A stretch of DNA of 64,000 nt from Paulinella micropora (Eukaryota > Cercozoa > Imbricatea > Euglyphida), in contig BJOX01000041.1 in the NCBI GenBank assembly GCA_009731375.1, forward strand, positions 1,042,202-1,106,201, read 5' to 3'. This document shows, in pieces, positions 30,410 through 39,070 of this stretch (within the stretch, counting starts at the first letter, position 1; each line of letters begins with the position of its first letter). The notes beneath the pieces are model-generated. The model searched no databases, was not told the origin of the DNA, and was given only the letters and a program-made list of their open reading frames with translations. The position numbers were made by a program, and so were the translations under genes.

Positions 30410-30609
30410 GTTATCAGTTTCAATTGATAATGATAAATTCTGCGATGTGGTATGTGTGGTTTCATTTCTAGAAAAAAATGAAGAATGAATGAAGTTAGAA
30501 AAAATAATTTTATCAAGTATTTTAAAAATTAATATTTGAAAGACAAACCTGCGGGTCGTTTTCAAACATCGTCTGTAATTTATTTTTTTCGCTTTCATGG
30601 GTCTTCTAA

Positions 30610-31800
30610 CTAAGTAAAAGCATACTGAATACTTATAGTCTGATTTGTAGTAGCCTGTGCTGTTATAGTTAGCCTTTCGCTTGGCAACATATCATCTAAA
30701 TCATAATCATTAAAATCTATGCTTGAACATCATTCGTATTAACAAAAACAACTGCAATAGTATTTCCACCAGCAATAGTTGCGGTAGTATCAAATGAAAC
30801 CAGACTTGTATTAGTATTGTTTTCAGCATAGACTGCACCAGTAAGGGTAGCAATTTTTATTACTTTAATTATTACACCAGATTTACCATCTGTATTTAAG
30901 ACATTTAGCCGTCTAGGATACACTATACTATAATTAGCAATAGTGTTTCCAATAATATTAGTATTATTCCTCATAGTAAAAGCATGAGTTGCTACATTCG
31001 TCGTATTTGCTGTTCTTTCATAAATAAATGGAATACCTCTTATGATTTCAGTTCCTTCAATGAAGCACCGGATTAGCACCAACTGATAACGAAGCCAAGA
31101 ATGGTAAAGTATTATTATTAAGAGATGTAGCAGTTTTGCTGTTAGCATATCGTATGGCATGGACTAGTTGAAATAGCCCCGTGTTTGGATTTTCACTGTA
31201 AAATGATATCTGACCGAAACCTAAGTATTGATATTTAATCTGAAATACATTACCCTTACTGAAATCAATGGCTGGTAAGTAATCTGTTCCATCTGCTTTA
31301 TCTACATTCCATTGACTTTGTTTAACCTCGGTAATGACAGTGGCGTTGTTTAATTGGTATATTTTCATTACACCATTTTCTCTTTAGAAGAAAAATCTGT
31401 CCGTTAAGAAGGAATCACCAATACCTACATAAGATGAATATCCGCCTGCTTCATTTGTATTCCACAAAGCAGTAAATCTGACACATACACCCATACCAGC
31501 ACGATATTTAATTTTCTTTTTTGTTTAAATGAATAATCTTGAACCTCCAATTGCCTGTGTTGTTAGATATGCTATAGCACTCTTTTGCTCTAATGTAGCA
31601 TTAGTAGTGCTTGTGTTCCACTTAGAGGTATTTACATTATACATAAATGTTTCTTGTATAATCGGTGTGTATTGTGATGTTGCTAATTCGCCAAATGCTA
31701 TTTTTTCAACATTAGTCTCAAGAAACCCATCATGCCCGACTTTGACATTCACAAACTTTCCGTCGGGATTTTGTGTGACCAAATTTCTCTGGTGGGACAT
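30610..31800 (-). pseudogene. Fibre-like virion protein, frameshifted
   Basis: Three overlapping minus-strand frames (31,800-31,525, 31,368-31,057, 31,160-30,717) plus open stretches between and after them belong to one gene. The N-terminus MSHQRNLVTQ and the centre (FQIKYQYLGFGQISFYSENP, then VHAIRYANS) resemble a surface or tail-fibre protein family known from phages and large algal viruses. I recognise this from memory of the family pattern, not from a search. The 31,370-31,520 stretch is open in the frame of the central piece but ends with TAA before it. The C-terminus continues in another frame to TAG at 30,610. At least three frame breaks are needed, so it is a pseudogene or badly assembled. 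Confidence 0.6.
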
Positions 31801-31855
31801 TGTAGGTCTATATTATCAAAAAAATAAATTAACTATCAAAATTAATAATTACCTC

Positions 31856-33179
31856 TTAACTAATTGTAATCATATTCGCCTTAACCTGAACCTCCCGCTG
31901 AGTGATTGCCACAGTGTAATGGTTGTAGGCAGCAGTCGCAGTGTTCGCAATAAACTCCCATCGTCGCTCAGTATCAAGACTTAAACCGCTGATTTCATTT
32001 TGGTCTTTGCTCCATAGCGGGCGGGTATTATCCCAAGTATCGACCCAGAACCAGTTGTATTTATACACATCGTTATTCAACAAGGCAGAACCCTCAATCT
32101 TTGGCTTCAAATACATATAGTCTTCTTCAGTTGCACAGTCAATGTTGAAATCTTGCTGGCGGGCGCCGTCTAGAGTAGTGTAAAAATTTACAACCTTAAC
32201 GGCGGCACGGTTATCGTTGTCATGAGCTGTGTTCTTCCTTTCTTCGGTGTTAAAAACAGAGTGATAAATCTTCTTCAAACGGCGACCGTGGCCTCTGTCA
32301 AATCGCATAATAATATTTTGGGATGAGCTTGAGGGTGTGGTATTCTTGTAAACATATGGATAATCAATATTGAAGCTCATACCTTCGGGGCTAGCAATCT
32401 TCTGTTGAATTGATTGAATAACATCGGGGTTCGTTTCAACCGCAAGAAACAAGGCAAGATTGGTGACATCAGCAGATACAGCCATAGGCATGGTAGCATT
32501 TAGTGCGGCAAGATAAGCAGTGCTAATACAAGTAGCCGCACCATTCGTCACCGTATAACCGGTTCTGTCAGTAGCACCCCACACAATCCGCATAGTCAAA
32601 ATTTCTGGAAACATAATAGTCTTATCAAGTGCGAAAATAGTGTTAATAATCATACCCAAAGGAATTTTAACATTTATGGNNNNNNNNNNAAGTTGCCGCA
32701 CGAAAGGCTGTTCTAGTTGCTTCAAGAGCACTAATGCTAATTAATCCGTTAGCATTACACTTTTGGAGCATACAACCATATCCACTAGCATCCCCGTGGT
32801 TAGGAAGTTCTAGGAATTCCTTCAAGCTCATTTCTGGTTTCCACAGCATCTTAGTTACCATTCTGAGATGGTTAAGGTCGCACAGATAAACACCGCTACG
32901 GGTCTGAAGTTGTATCTGGCTAATTTGTGAAAGGCAGTCCATAAAAATTCTTTCATAAACATTGGCACCAGCCGCTCTCATAGTATAAGTAAAACTCAAA
33001 TCAGACCGAGCGAGATTAAAAGATCTGCTAATAAGGTCAAAGCTTCGTTCTTGTCCACCAGCAGTGGTGACTTCAAATGTTCCAGAACCCTCACGAGGGG
33101 CGAGCTTATTCAAACGATAAGAAGCGCTGATGTAGTCAGTTTTAGAAAAGTCCAATTCGCCTCCGTGTTGTGTGGGCAT
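31856..33179 (-). CDS. MCP: Major capsid protein, double jelly-roll, with a 10-N gap
   Basis: Builds the icosahedral capsid as pseudo-hexameric trimers. The N-terminal part (33,179 to 32,690; starts MPTQHGGELDFSKTDY) and the C-terminal part (32,679 to 31,856) are separated by 10 N at 32,680-32,689. IPLGMIINTIFALDKTIMF followed by PEILTMRIVW is the signature strand pair of PLV and virophage-type capsid proteins. Total length of about 440 residues suits a small double jelly-roll capsid protein. A few residues are probably missing in the gap because the frames on each side differ. The start follows an intergenic element at 33,279. This is one of few long PLV genes here with no stop outside the gap. 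Confidence 0.85.
32680..32689. other. assembly gap, 10 N, inside the capsid gene
   Basis: Ten N interrupt the capsid gene between its two recognisable halves. True size unknown. Confidence 0.95.
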
Positions 33180-33278
33180 TTTGTTTTCAGGTTTTTTTTG
33201 GGAAGTTGTGAAAATTAACTAATTCACTGGAATATATTTATAGAAAAATAAATAAATCTAAAATTAAATTAATTGATA

Positions 33279-33384
33279 TTTTATTCTGACTTCGTGATCA
33301 TAAAACATCGTAAGCCATTAAAGTTTAAAAAACGATGTTTGACAATAAACGAGAGTGCGTAGCACGAAGTGAAATTGTCAAATA
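33279..33384. promoter_or_regulatory. Conserved intergenic palindromic element, copy 2
   Basis: AAACATCG at 33,303-33,310 faces CGATGTTT at 33,333-33,340 across a 22-nt loop. AACGAGAGTGCGTAGCACGA and AAATATCAT follow. It lies between the stop of the gene at 33,385 and the capsid start, both on the minus strand. Confidence 0.8.
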
Positions 33385-34197
33385 TCATCTAGATTTTAAC
33401 AAATTGAAAAATGATGTAAATAAATTAAAATAATTCGTTTCCCTGTAAATCAACAATGTCATAACAATACCTAACCCATTAAGATTTATAGCCTGATCGT
33501 TTTCGTCTGTAAGATAAAACCTATGTACATTATTTGAACTGGTTGATAATTTCTTACCATACTCAGACCCACTTCCGTCGTATATAACGGCTCCAAATGG
33601 AATTTCGTTGGCTGTGTATATTTCTTGTACCATATGATTATCTCCTTCACCAACTAAGTCCGATTGAAGGTATAAAGTCTTTTCGCCAGTTAGAATAATC
33701 ACATTCGGCGATTTAATAAAATCATTAGCGAAGAAATATGTTGAATTTCTATCAAACCCCATAACTTCGTGAATGAGGGTATCATCATCAAATATAAACC
33801 GCGGTTGAATTCCTTTATTTTCTGACACACTGAATGTTAATTTGCCATCTTCTGGTTCTATGTTGGTATTATTACTGGATACCACATAAGTATAATTATT
33901 TGGGCTGCCTGCGGTTAGCACCTCTGCCAGTTTATTTTTTAAATTGTTCATTGTGTAGTTTCCTTCAGGTATCGTAATTAAAGCCTCATATCCGTCTTCG
34001 CTAAGTGTAAAAGTATTATATGGTGAAGCCACCGACTAATATGACTTCGGCACATAGATATGAAGAATTTTACAATGTGTGGGATTGTCTAGTGATTTTA
34101 AGTTTAATTCGTGTGTAAAATCTGAGTCTGTGCCAGTTATTCTATTTTTGCTGTTGATATAGTAAATACCAGTCGCACGACCGCCTTTATAGTCCAT
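33385..34197 (-). pseudogene. Conserved PLV virion protein with an in-frame TAG
   Basis: The minus-strand frame from ATG at 34,197 (MDYKGGRATGIYYINSKNRI) runs into TAG at 34,036-34,038 and continues in frame as SVASPYNTFTLSEDGY to 33,385. The segments TGTDSDFTHEL, FYLTDENDQAINLNGLGIVM and the ending TLLIYRE match a conserved structural protein seen beside capsid genes in Polinton-like viruses, possibly a minor capsid component. Only the part after the TAG would be made from an internal ATG (34,032). In relatives I recall a tyrosine at the TAG position, so it looks like a point mutation. Confidence 0.65.
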
Positions 34198-34204
34198 TGT
34201 TATA

Positions 34205-34399
34205 TTATAGATAGTTTAGAATTGCGCTTCGTGCTTTCGCACTCTCACTTATAAAAAATTCGCCGCGAATTCTGCTATAACACTTCGTTTATATTCTAAA
34301 CCATCGTTTTTTTATTTGGGAAAAAATTAATCGGTTTTCGATTGTTATCAACAAACGAGAATGAGAGAAACGAATGAAAGTGTAGTTGATAACTATCTT
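34205..34399. promoter_or_regulatory. Conserved intergenic palindromic element, copy 3
   Basis: Begins AGATAGTTTAGAATTGCGCT and TCGTGCTTTCGCACTCTCAC, with AACCATCG facing CGATTGTT across the loop. It ends in GTAGTTGATAACTATC. It separates the starts and ends of two minus-strand virion genes and is closest to copy 4. Confidence 0.8.
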
Positions 34400-35508
34400 T
34401 TAAATGTAGGTGTCAAAATTACCATACCCATTCTGTGCTTTTAATTTCTCCGCTTCTTCTTCTTTTAAGTCTGTATATCCACTAGCAAACTTAAACCTGT
34501 TTCCTTTCGCTCGCTCCATTAAAAATCTCATACTATGCCAACCGCACGTGTCTGAGGTGTTTGATTGCTGCTTTACTTGATTGACCTTATTAACAAATAA
34601 CTATCGGGATGGCTTTTGTCTATTAGTTGTTTCATTTGTTGTTGAAAGTCTTCAGTAGGTTCATAAAGTGCTAAGGGGTCATAGACTTCAACACTCCTGT
34701 CTTTATCTAGACTTATCCACACTGCTATCCAATGAGACCCCGCTTGTTTGTGATGTCCAAATTCATAATAAATCCATATCGCTTTCTGCTTCCGGGCTTC
34801 AACTTGTAGATTTCATCACAGGCTATCGCTCCGAGATACCATCCATATTTTTTCTTTATGTCATCTATTAGTCATTAAACCGAGACCCTCTCCAGTTTGT
34901 TCGTCTGGCGGTGGTTGTCCGTCTGTTGGCGGTGTCTCCACGACGCTCGGGCTTGAAGTGTCCTCTGGTGGTGTTTGGTCTGGCGGTGTAGTTGTATCTG
35001 TTGTCGGCTCTGGTGGCGGGGGTATGGTTGTCTCCGCGACGCTCGTGGGTATGGTAGTTGGGGGCATTCCCTCGTCAATGTTCAAATCATTTGAAACTTG
35101 TTTATCTAAATTTGGATCGGAAGTCATTTTGTTCGTTAGAGTATTTACAAAATCATGTTTGTTCATTGTGTGTTTCCAATCTTTGCGGGCTAAGTATTTT
35201 TTTATTTTCGTTATTGAAAATAATTTATTAATCATTTCGTCCAATATATGGCGTAATTTCCTACCTGCCCCCCCTTGGGTCCCCATATACTCATCATACT
35301 TAGCATAATCTGCTATTTTCTTTTTTATTTGTTTCTCATCATTTCCTACATTAATATTAAACCTTTTTACCATCGCCATAATCCATTCGCTATTTTCTCT
35401 ATGTTTCAATTTTTTATGTCCGTCCATTTGAAGTTTACTTTTTAAGGCTCGCGATAAATCAACGATTTTTATTTCTGGTAAATACTTTTTTGATAAGGCT
35501 TCTTTCAT
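34400..35508 (-). pseudogene. Adenain-like maturation cysteine protease with N-terminal extension, frameshifted
   Basis: The N-terminal 215 codons (35,508-34,861) are lysine-rich, then a Pro/Thr linker, ending GEGLGLMTNR. Directly after its stop, other frames encode an adenovirus-type (Ulp1-fold) protease. WYLGAIACDEI and YGFIMNLDI come first, then GSHWIAVWI with the catalytic His, EVYDPLALYE with the acidic residue, and finally TSDTCGWHSMRFLMERAKG with the catalytic Cys, ending at TAA 34,400. At least three frameshifts (near 34,865, 34,745 and 34,590) are needed to join them. In related viruses the protease cleaves capsid precursors. The GEGL-TN junction suggests one fused gene. Catalytic residues are present, but the copy cannot make the whole enzyme as assembled. 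Confidence 0.75.
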
Positions 35509-35536
35509 TTTTTGCTTAAATTGTAAATTTTAAACA

Positions 35537-36390
35537 TCATTTTCCGTTGCTTCCCCCTTTTTTTTCTGCTTGTGCTATTGCTTTCCTCATATCAGTCAGT
35601 TTTACATTTTTCTGTTGCAATAATTTAATACCATCTGCTGTTTTTTGTATCATACTATTAGTCATTTTTTTAATCTCTTCGTCAGTAAAATAAGCAGATT
35701 TCAAAAGTTTTATGTTTTCATATAGTTCAGGGTCTTCTGTAGGAGGGGGTTTTGGTAGTGGCGTCACTGGTGTAGGTGGTTGATTATTCACCGCTTGTAT
35801 AAACTGCGGTTGATATTGTGGCTGTTGCAATAGTAATAATTTTTGTTTCCTGTTGTGTTCAAACTTTACATCTTCTATAAGTTTTTGCTCTTTCTTTATT
35901 TCTCTTTTTATTTCGTCTTGTCTTTCTGTTGCGTTTGCTATCTCTTTACGATGTAGTCTCTTATTTTCCTGATCCATTTCTTGACGATCCGCTATTTCCT
36001 TTCGGTCTTGCCTCTTCTTCTATCACATCTTCCCTCTTCTATCACATCTTCCCTCTTCTTCTTTTCCTTTTCTTCCTCGTCATGTATTAACTCATATGTC
36101 TTTTGTAAGTTGCTTTGTATCTGGTTTCGGTTCTCGTGTTCAAGACGATTGAAATCAGATTTGATTATTTTTTCACTTGGTTTGCGGCCATGCCTTTGTG
36201 GCCTCGGATTACCAATATATTTTAAAAACAACTTAACGATTTGAAGTGTGCTCATATCATTTGTTTTCTTACCAAAATTAAGATAATATTTTTTACCCTT
36301 CTGGATAATATAAGGTCTCCCACTCTTATTCCTATAAACCCGCGGGGGTCTTACCTTAGCCTTTTTCTTATTAGTCTTTTTAGCGACCAT
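35537..36390 (-). pseudogene. PLV structural protein, basic N-terminus, split by a 19-bp duplication
   Basis: The first frame (36,390-35,992) starts MVAKKTNKKKAKVRPPRVYR and has SGRPYIIQKGKKYYL, a pattern common to PLV virion proteins. The second (35,977-35,537) is a charged coiled coil followed by a Pro/Gln linker. The two meet at a 19-bp tandem duplication (36,020-36,057) whose length is not a multiple of three. A common frame across the junction (RQDRKEIADRQEMDQE) shows that both belong to one gene of about 285 codons. Probably a core or capsid-associated protein; exact role unknown. Confidence 0.6.
36020..36057. repeat. 19-bp tandem duplication causing a frameshift
   Basis: CTATCACATCTTCCCTCTT occurs twice in direct succession. 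Confidence 0.95.
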
Positions 36391-36583
36391 TCTATAGATA
36401 GTTTAGAATTGCGTTTCGTGCTATCGCACTCTCACTTATAAAAAGTTCGCCCGCGAATTTTGCTATAACACTTCGTTTATATTCTAAACCATTGTTTTTT
36501 TTATTTGGGAAAAAATTAATCTGTTTTCGATGGTTATCAACAAACGGGAGTTGCGGTAGCAACGAGAGTGTAGTTGATAACTA
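36391..36583. promoter_or_regulatory. Conserved intergenic palindromic element, copy 4
   Basis: Nearly identical to copy 3: AGATAGTTTAGAATTGCGTT, TCGTGCTATCGCACTCTCAC, AACCATTG facing CGATGGTT, and the end GTAGTTGATAACTATC. It lies between two minus-strand virion genes. Confidence 0.8.
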
Positions 36584-36835
36584 TCAGCGAAACTTTACAG
36601 CACCTCCTCGTTGCTTACCATATCCGAGTTTTGATGCTGTAGCACTAACACTACCTGCGTAAGGCACCCCAATGCTACTCAATGCCCCCGCAGTTCTAGA
36701 GATTACCTTATTATCGCGAAGGAATTTATTAACAGCCAAGGCCGTTTTTCCGACCTTAGCCCAGTTAATCTTTCCTCCCTTTTGCCCACATCCCTTCTTC
36801 TTAGTTTTTTTTTTCCTCCCTTCTGTGGCATTCAT
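36584..36835 (-). CDS. Small basic virion-associated protein
   Basis: 83 codons. A lysine-rich start (MNATEGRKKKTKKKGCGQKG) is followed by a hydrophobic, amphipathic segment (WAKVGKTALAVNKFL, then AGALSSIGVPYAGSV) and a basic Gly-rich end. This layout is common in small PLV proteins and recalls DNA-binding or membrane-active core proteins of adenoviruses. The similarity is to the general pattern only. The frame is intact and the start follows from size and composition. Confidence 0.6.
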   Translation of the reverse strand: MNATEGRKKKTKKKGCGQKGGKINWAKVGKTALAVNKFLRDNKVISRTAGALSSIGVPYAGSVSATASKLGYGKQRGGAVKFR

Positions 36836-36952
36836 GGACTGTATCCGATGTTATATCCTGATGGTTGTGAAATTATCACTGGTGATACTGGCATATATTA
36901 GAAAGATTTTAAAAATCTTTTCAGCAAAAATAAAAAAATAATTCTAAAAATA

Positions 36953-37770
36953 TTATTTCATGCGATAGGCAAAGTTTTTTCTTAACTCATCATCAACACT
37001 TGAGACATAAAGAAAATTAAATCGTTCCTTTGTTGCTTCGTGATACTTTTGAAGAAAATAATCAAAACCAAAAGATAAGTCTAAGTGCTTATACGCGAGT
37101 TCCATTTTATCTTGAGACTGGCCCGGAAAGATTAACAAATAATCTAACTGCTTAATGGCTTCTGGCCGTAGGTCGTTCAGATACTGACTTGACATAATAA
37201 CCTTACTTGTATAGTGTCTGTTCTTTTTTAACAAATCGCTCACGGACTTATCTCTTAATCCACTTCCTAAATCGCCCAAAACAAAACAACCTCTGGTGAA
37301 ATATACTTACTTGGTTTCTCTTTCTTCTCACTTCCTTCTTCTTTTTTCTTTTCCTTTCCGAAATAAAGAAATTGTGGTTTCTCTGTTTCCTCTTTCTCCT
37401 GTTTTACTTCTCCTTCGTGTTGCTCGTCCTGTCTGTTCAGTTTGTCTAACTCATAATCAATGACATTTACACCATCTGATTTAAGAAAGGTGTATATTGC
37501 CATCGGGTTTCCCCTGTTCTTAAAGTGCTTTACCATTGCTTTATAAATGTAGTCCTTGTGTATTGTTGAAGCAATAATGACAATGCGGGTCTTTCTGTCT
37601 GTTGTCCTTTTCAGTATTTCAAAGAGTGCGGTCGTTTTCCCGCTCTTTTTTCTGGCAATCAGAAATATATTGGCATACGGCTCGTTGAATAATTTATAAC
37701 CCTTGGCTTTTTTGTTTCCTTCGCCTTCCTGCTTTACAGGCTTAACTTTTAAATTGTTAATTTTCTCCAT
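36953..37770 (-). pseudogene. Genome-packaging ATPase (FtsK/HerA, A32-like), frameshifted
   Basis: Pumps DNA into the capsid. The N-terminal frame (37,770-37,267) has the Walker A motif ARKKSGKTT near residues 39-47 and ends near SPEVVLF, the expected Walker B strand. The second frame (37,279-36,953) continues GDLGSGLRDKSVSDLLKKNR, then VIMSSQYLNDLRPEAIKQLD, the sensor region of A32-type ATPases. A one-base shift near 37,270-37,275 would join them into about 270 codons. A Lys/Glu-rich insert precedes the Walker B strand. Probably inactive as assembled. Confidence 0.78.
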
Positions 37771-37780
37771 TGCTATATTA

Positions 37781-38143
37781 TTAAGCCAAAAACTCTAGGC
37801 ATACAACAATTCTTCCCGCTAAATTTCCTGAATCAATATTTCCGCTGTCAGTTTCAAGGACTTTAAATGTATATTGTCCGTCCGTCCATCCAACGACACC
37901 TAAATTATAACTAAGGTTTGAAATGTTTGCTATATTACTGTCAGCGAATGTGCCGATAATTCCAATTCTGTCCATATAAAGAATTCTGGTTTTGGTTTCA
38001 GTCTGGTCGTTCGTATAATGAATAAACTTAACATTCATTTTGGTTGGTGTGAATGACATTTGAATATTTTTATTAAATGTTTTGCTTCCCACAAAATCAT
38101 TGCTCAGAAAAATAATCTTTTGGTATTTGAACTCACTCATCAT
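37781..38143 (-). CDS. Small PLV protein, unknown function
   Basis: 120 codons, intact, starting MMSEFKYQKIIFLSNDF and predicted to be beta-rich. It lies 11 bp upstream of the ATPase start on the same strand, so the two are probably cotranscribed. No family is recognised. A minor virion component is the simplest guess from its position. Confidence 0.55.
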   Translation of the reverse strand: MMSEFKYQKIIFLSNDFVGSKTFNKNIQMSFTPTKMNVKFIHYTNDQTETKTRILYMDRIGIIGTFADSNIANISNLSYNLGVVGWTDGQYTFKVLETDSGNIDSGNLAGRIVVCLEFLA

Positions 38144-38181
38144 ATATTTTGTATGATATATAAAAAAAGATTTTAATATTC

Positions 38182-38415
38182 TTGTTTATGTGGTCTGTGT
38201 TAGGTCGGACGGTCTGCGACTTTTACTCGCGGGTAAGCGAACAAAAGAATGAGAGTTGTGCTTATTGTATAAAGCAAGGAATAGAAACTAAATTTAAATG
38301 TGTATATAAGCCAATGAGTGATTGGTGTGTTAGTTTTGATGATGCGGTTCCTTTAATCTGCTCAAATGATGCTATGTGGTATAAAACTCAAGTATATGAA
38401 TGCTTTGATATTTGA
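38182..38415 (+). CDS. Small cysteine-rich protein, unknown
   Basis: 77 codons with six cysteines (for example ESCAYCIKQGIETKFKCVYK), starting MFMWSVLGRTVCDFYS. It is divergent from the 38,143 gene with about 40 bp between the starts, and its stop runs into intergenic element 5. No family is recognised. Confidence 0.45.
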   Translation: MFMWSVLGRTVCDFYSRVSEQKNESCAYCIKQGIETKFKCVYKPMSDWCVSFDDAVPLICSNDAMWYKTQVYECFDI

Positions 38416-38523
38416 GAATTTCACTTCGAGCTTCGCACTCTCGCTTATTCTCAAACATCGTTTTTTACACTTTAATGGTGGACGATGTTTTACGAAGGCA
38501 CGAAGTGCATGAGTAAATATCAT
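38404..38523. promoter_or_regulatory. Conserved intergenic palindromic element, copy 5
   Basis: AAACATCG at 38,453-38,460 faces CGATGTTT at 38,483-38,490 with a 22-nt loop. It is preceded by TTCACTTCGAGCTTCGCACT. It lies between convergent genes, which fits a bidirectional 3'-end hairpin. Confidence 0.8.
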
Positions 38524-38876
38524 TTCTTACTTGAAGAAGGTGAAGGAAGGCATATACCAATCAATAGTGTTAAAATTCCGACATAAGTATTAGCAACCTC
38601 ACAAGGTAAGTTCTTTTCAGACAGCCTCAAGATACAAAGGGTTATAATGGCAATAATGATACCAATTTGAAATAAGTATTTAATAAGTCGGCTGTCGGTC
38701 GGTCTGTTTTTTATACAACAACAATTCCAGTTATCTTCCAATTCGTGCTCTACTTTTTTTTCCTCAGTCTTTAGTTCTACTTCAAGAACGCGAGACTTTA
38801 ATTCGGGAGTTAGTTCGCCATCCATATCCATAATAGGCGGGGGTCTGTGAAGTCTAGTTGTATTATTGTTTGACAT
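38520..38876 (-). CDS. Two-TM membrane protein of PLV type
   Basis: 118 codons. A charged N-terminal region is followed by a Cys cluster (NWNCCCIKNRP), then two hydrophobic segments, YLFQIGIIIAIITLCILRL and YVGILTLLIGICLP, and a short Ser/Lys tail. The pair of TM helices ending in a Leu-Pro-x-Pro motif is a recurrent small PLV membrane protein. The start codon directly follows the AAAATATC end of intergenic element 6. The frame is intact. Confidence 0.65.
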   Translation of the reverse strand: MSNNNTTRLHRPPPIMDMDGELTPELKSRVLEVELKTEEKKVEHELEDNWNCCCIKNRPTDSRLIKYLFQIGIIIAIITLCILRLSEKNLPCEVANTYVGILTLLIGICLPSPSSSKK

Positions 38877-39024
38877 GATATTTTAGAATTGCGTTTCGTG
38901 CTCCGCACTCTCACTTATTCTAAAACATCGTTTTTCTTTATTAAAAATAAATAAATCGGCTTTCGATGTTTATCAACAAACGAGAATGAGCTAAGCGAAT
39001 GAGAGTGAAGTTGATAAATATCAA
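38877..39024. promoter_or_regulatory. Conserved intergenic palindromic element, copy 6
   Basis: Starts GATATTTTAGAATTGCGTTT, with AACATCG facing CGATGTT, and ends AGTTGATAAATATCA. Its left end abuts the start codon of the two-TM protein gene; its right end faces the fibre gene stop. Confidence 0.8.
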
Positions 39025-39070
39025 GGGAAAACGACTGCTCGTATTTCAGAAAGTTGCTTAGATAGATCTT

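Noticed and set aside
31529-31984. Plus-strand frame across the capsid 3' end and fibre-like gene
   Set aside because: It is antisense to two genes with recognisable families.
30116-34038. Alternative genetic code with TAG as an amino acid in the provirus
   Set aside because: TAA and TGA also interrupt genes in frame, and other provirus genes end normally. Mutation is simpler.
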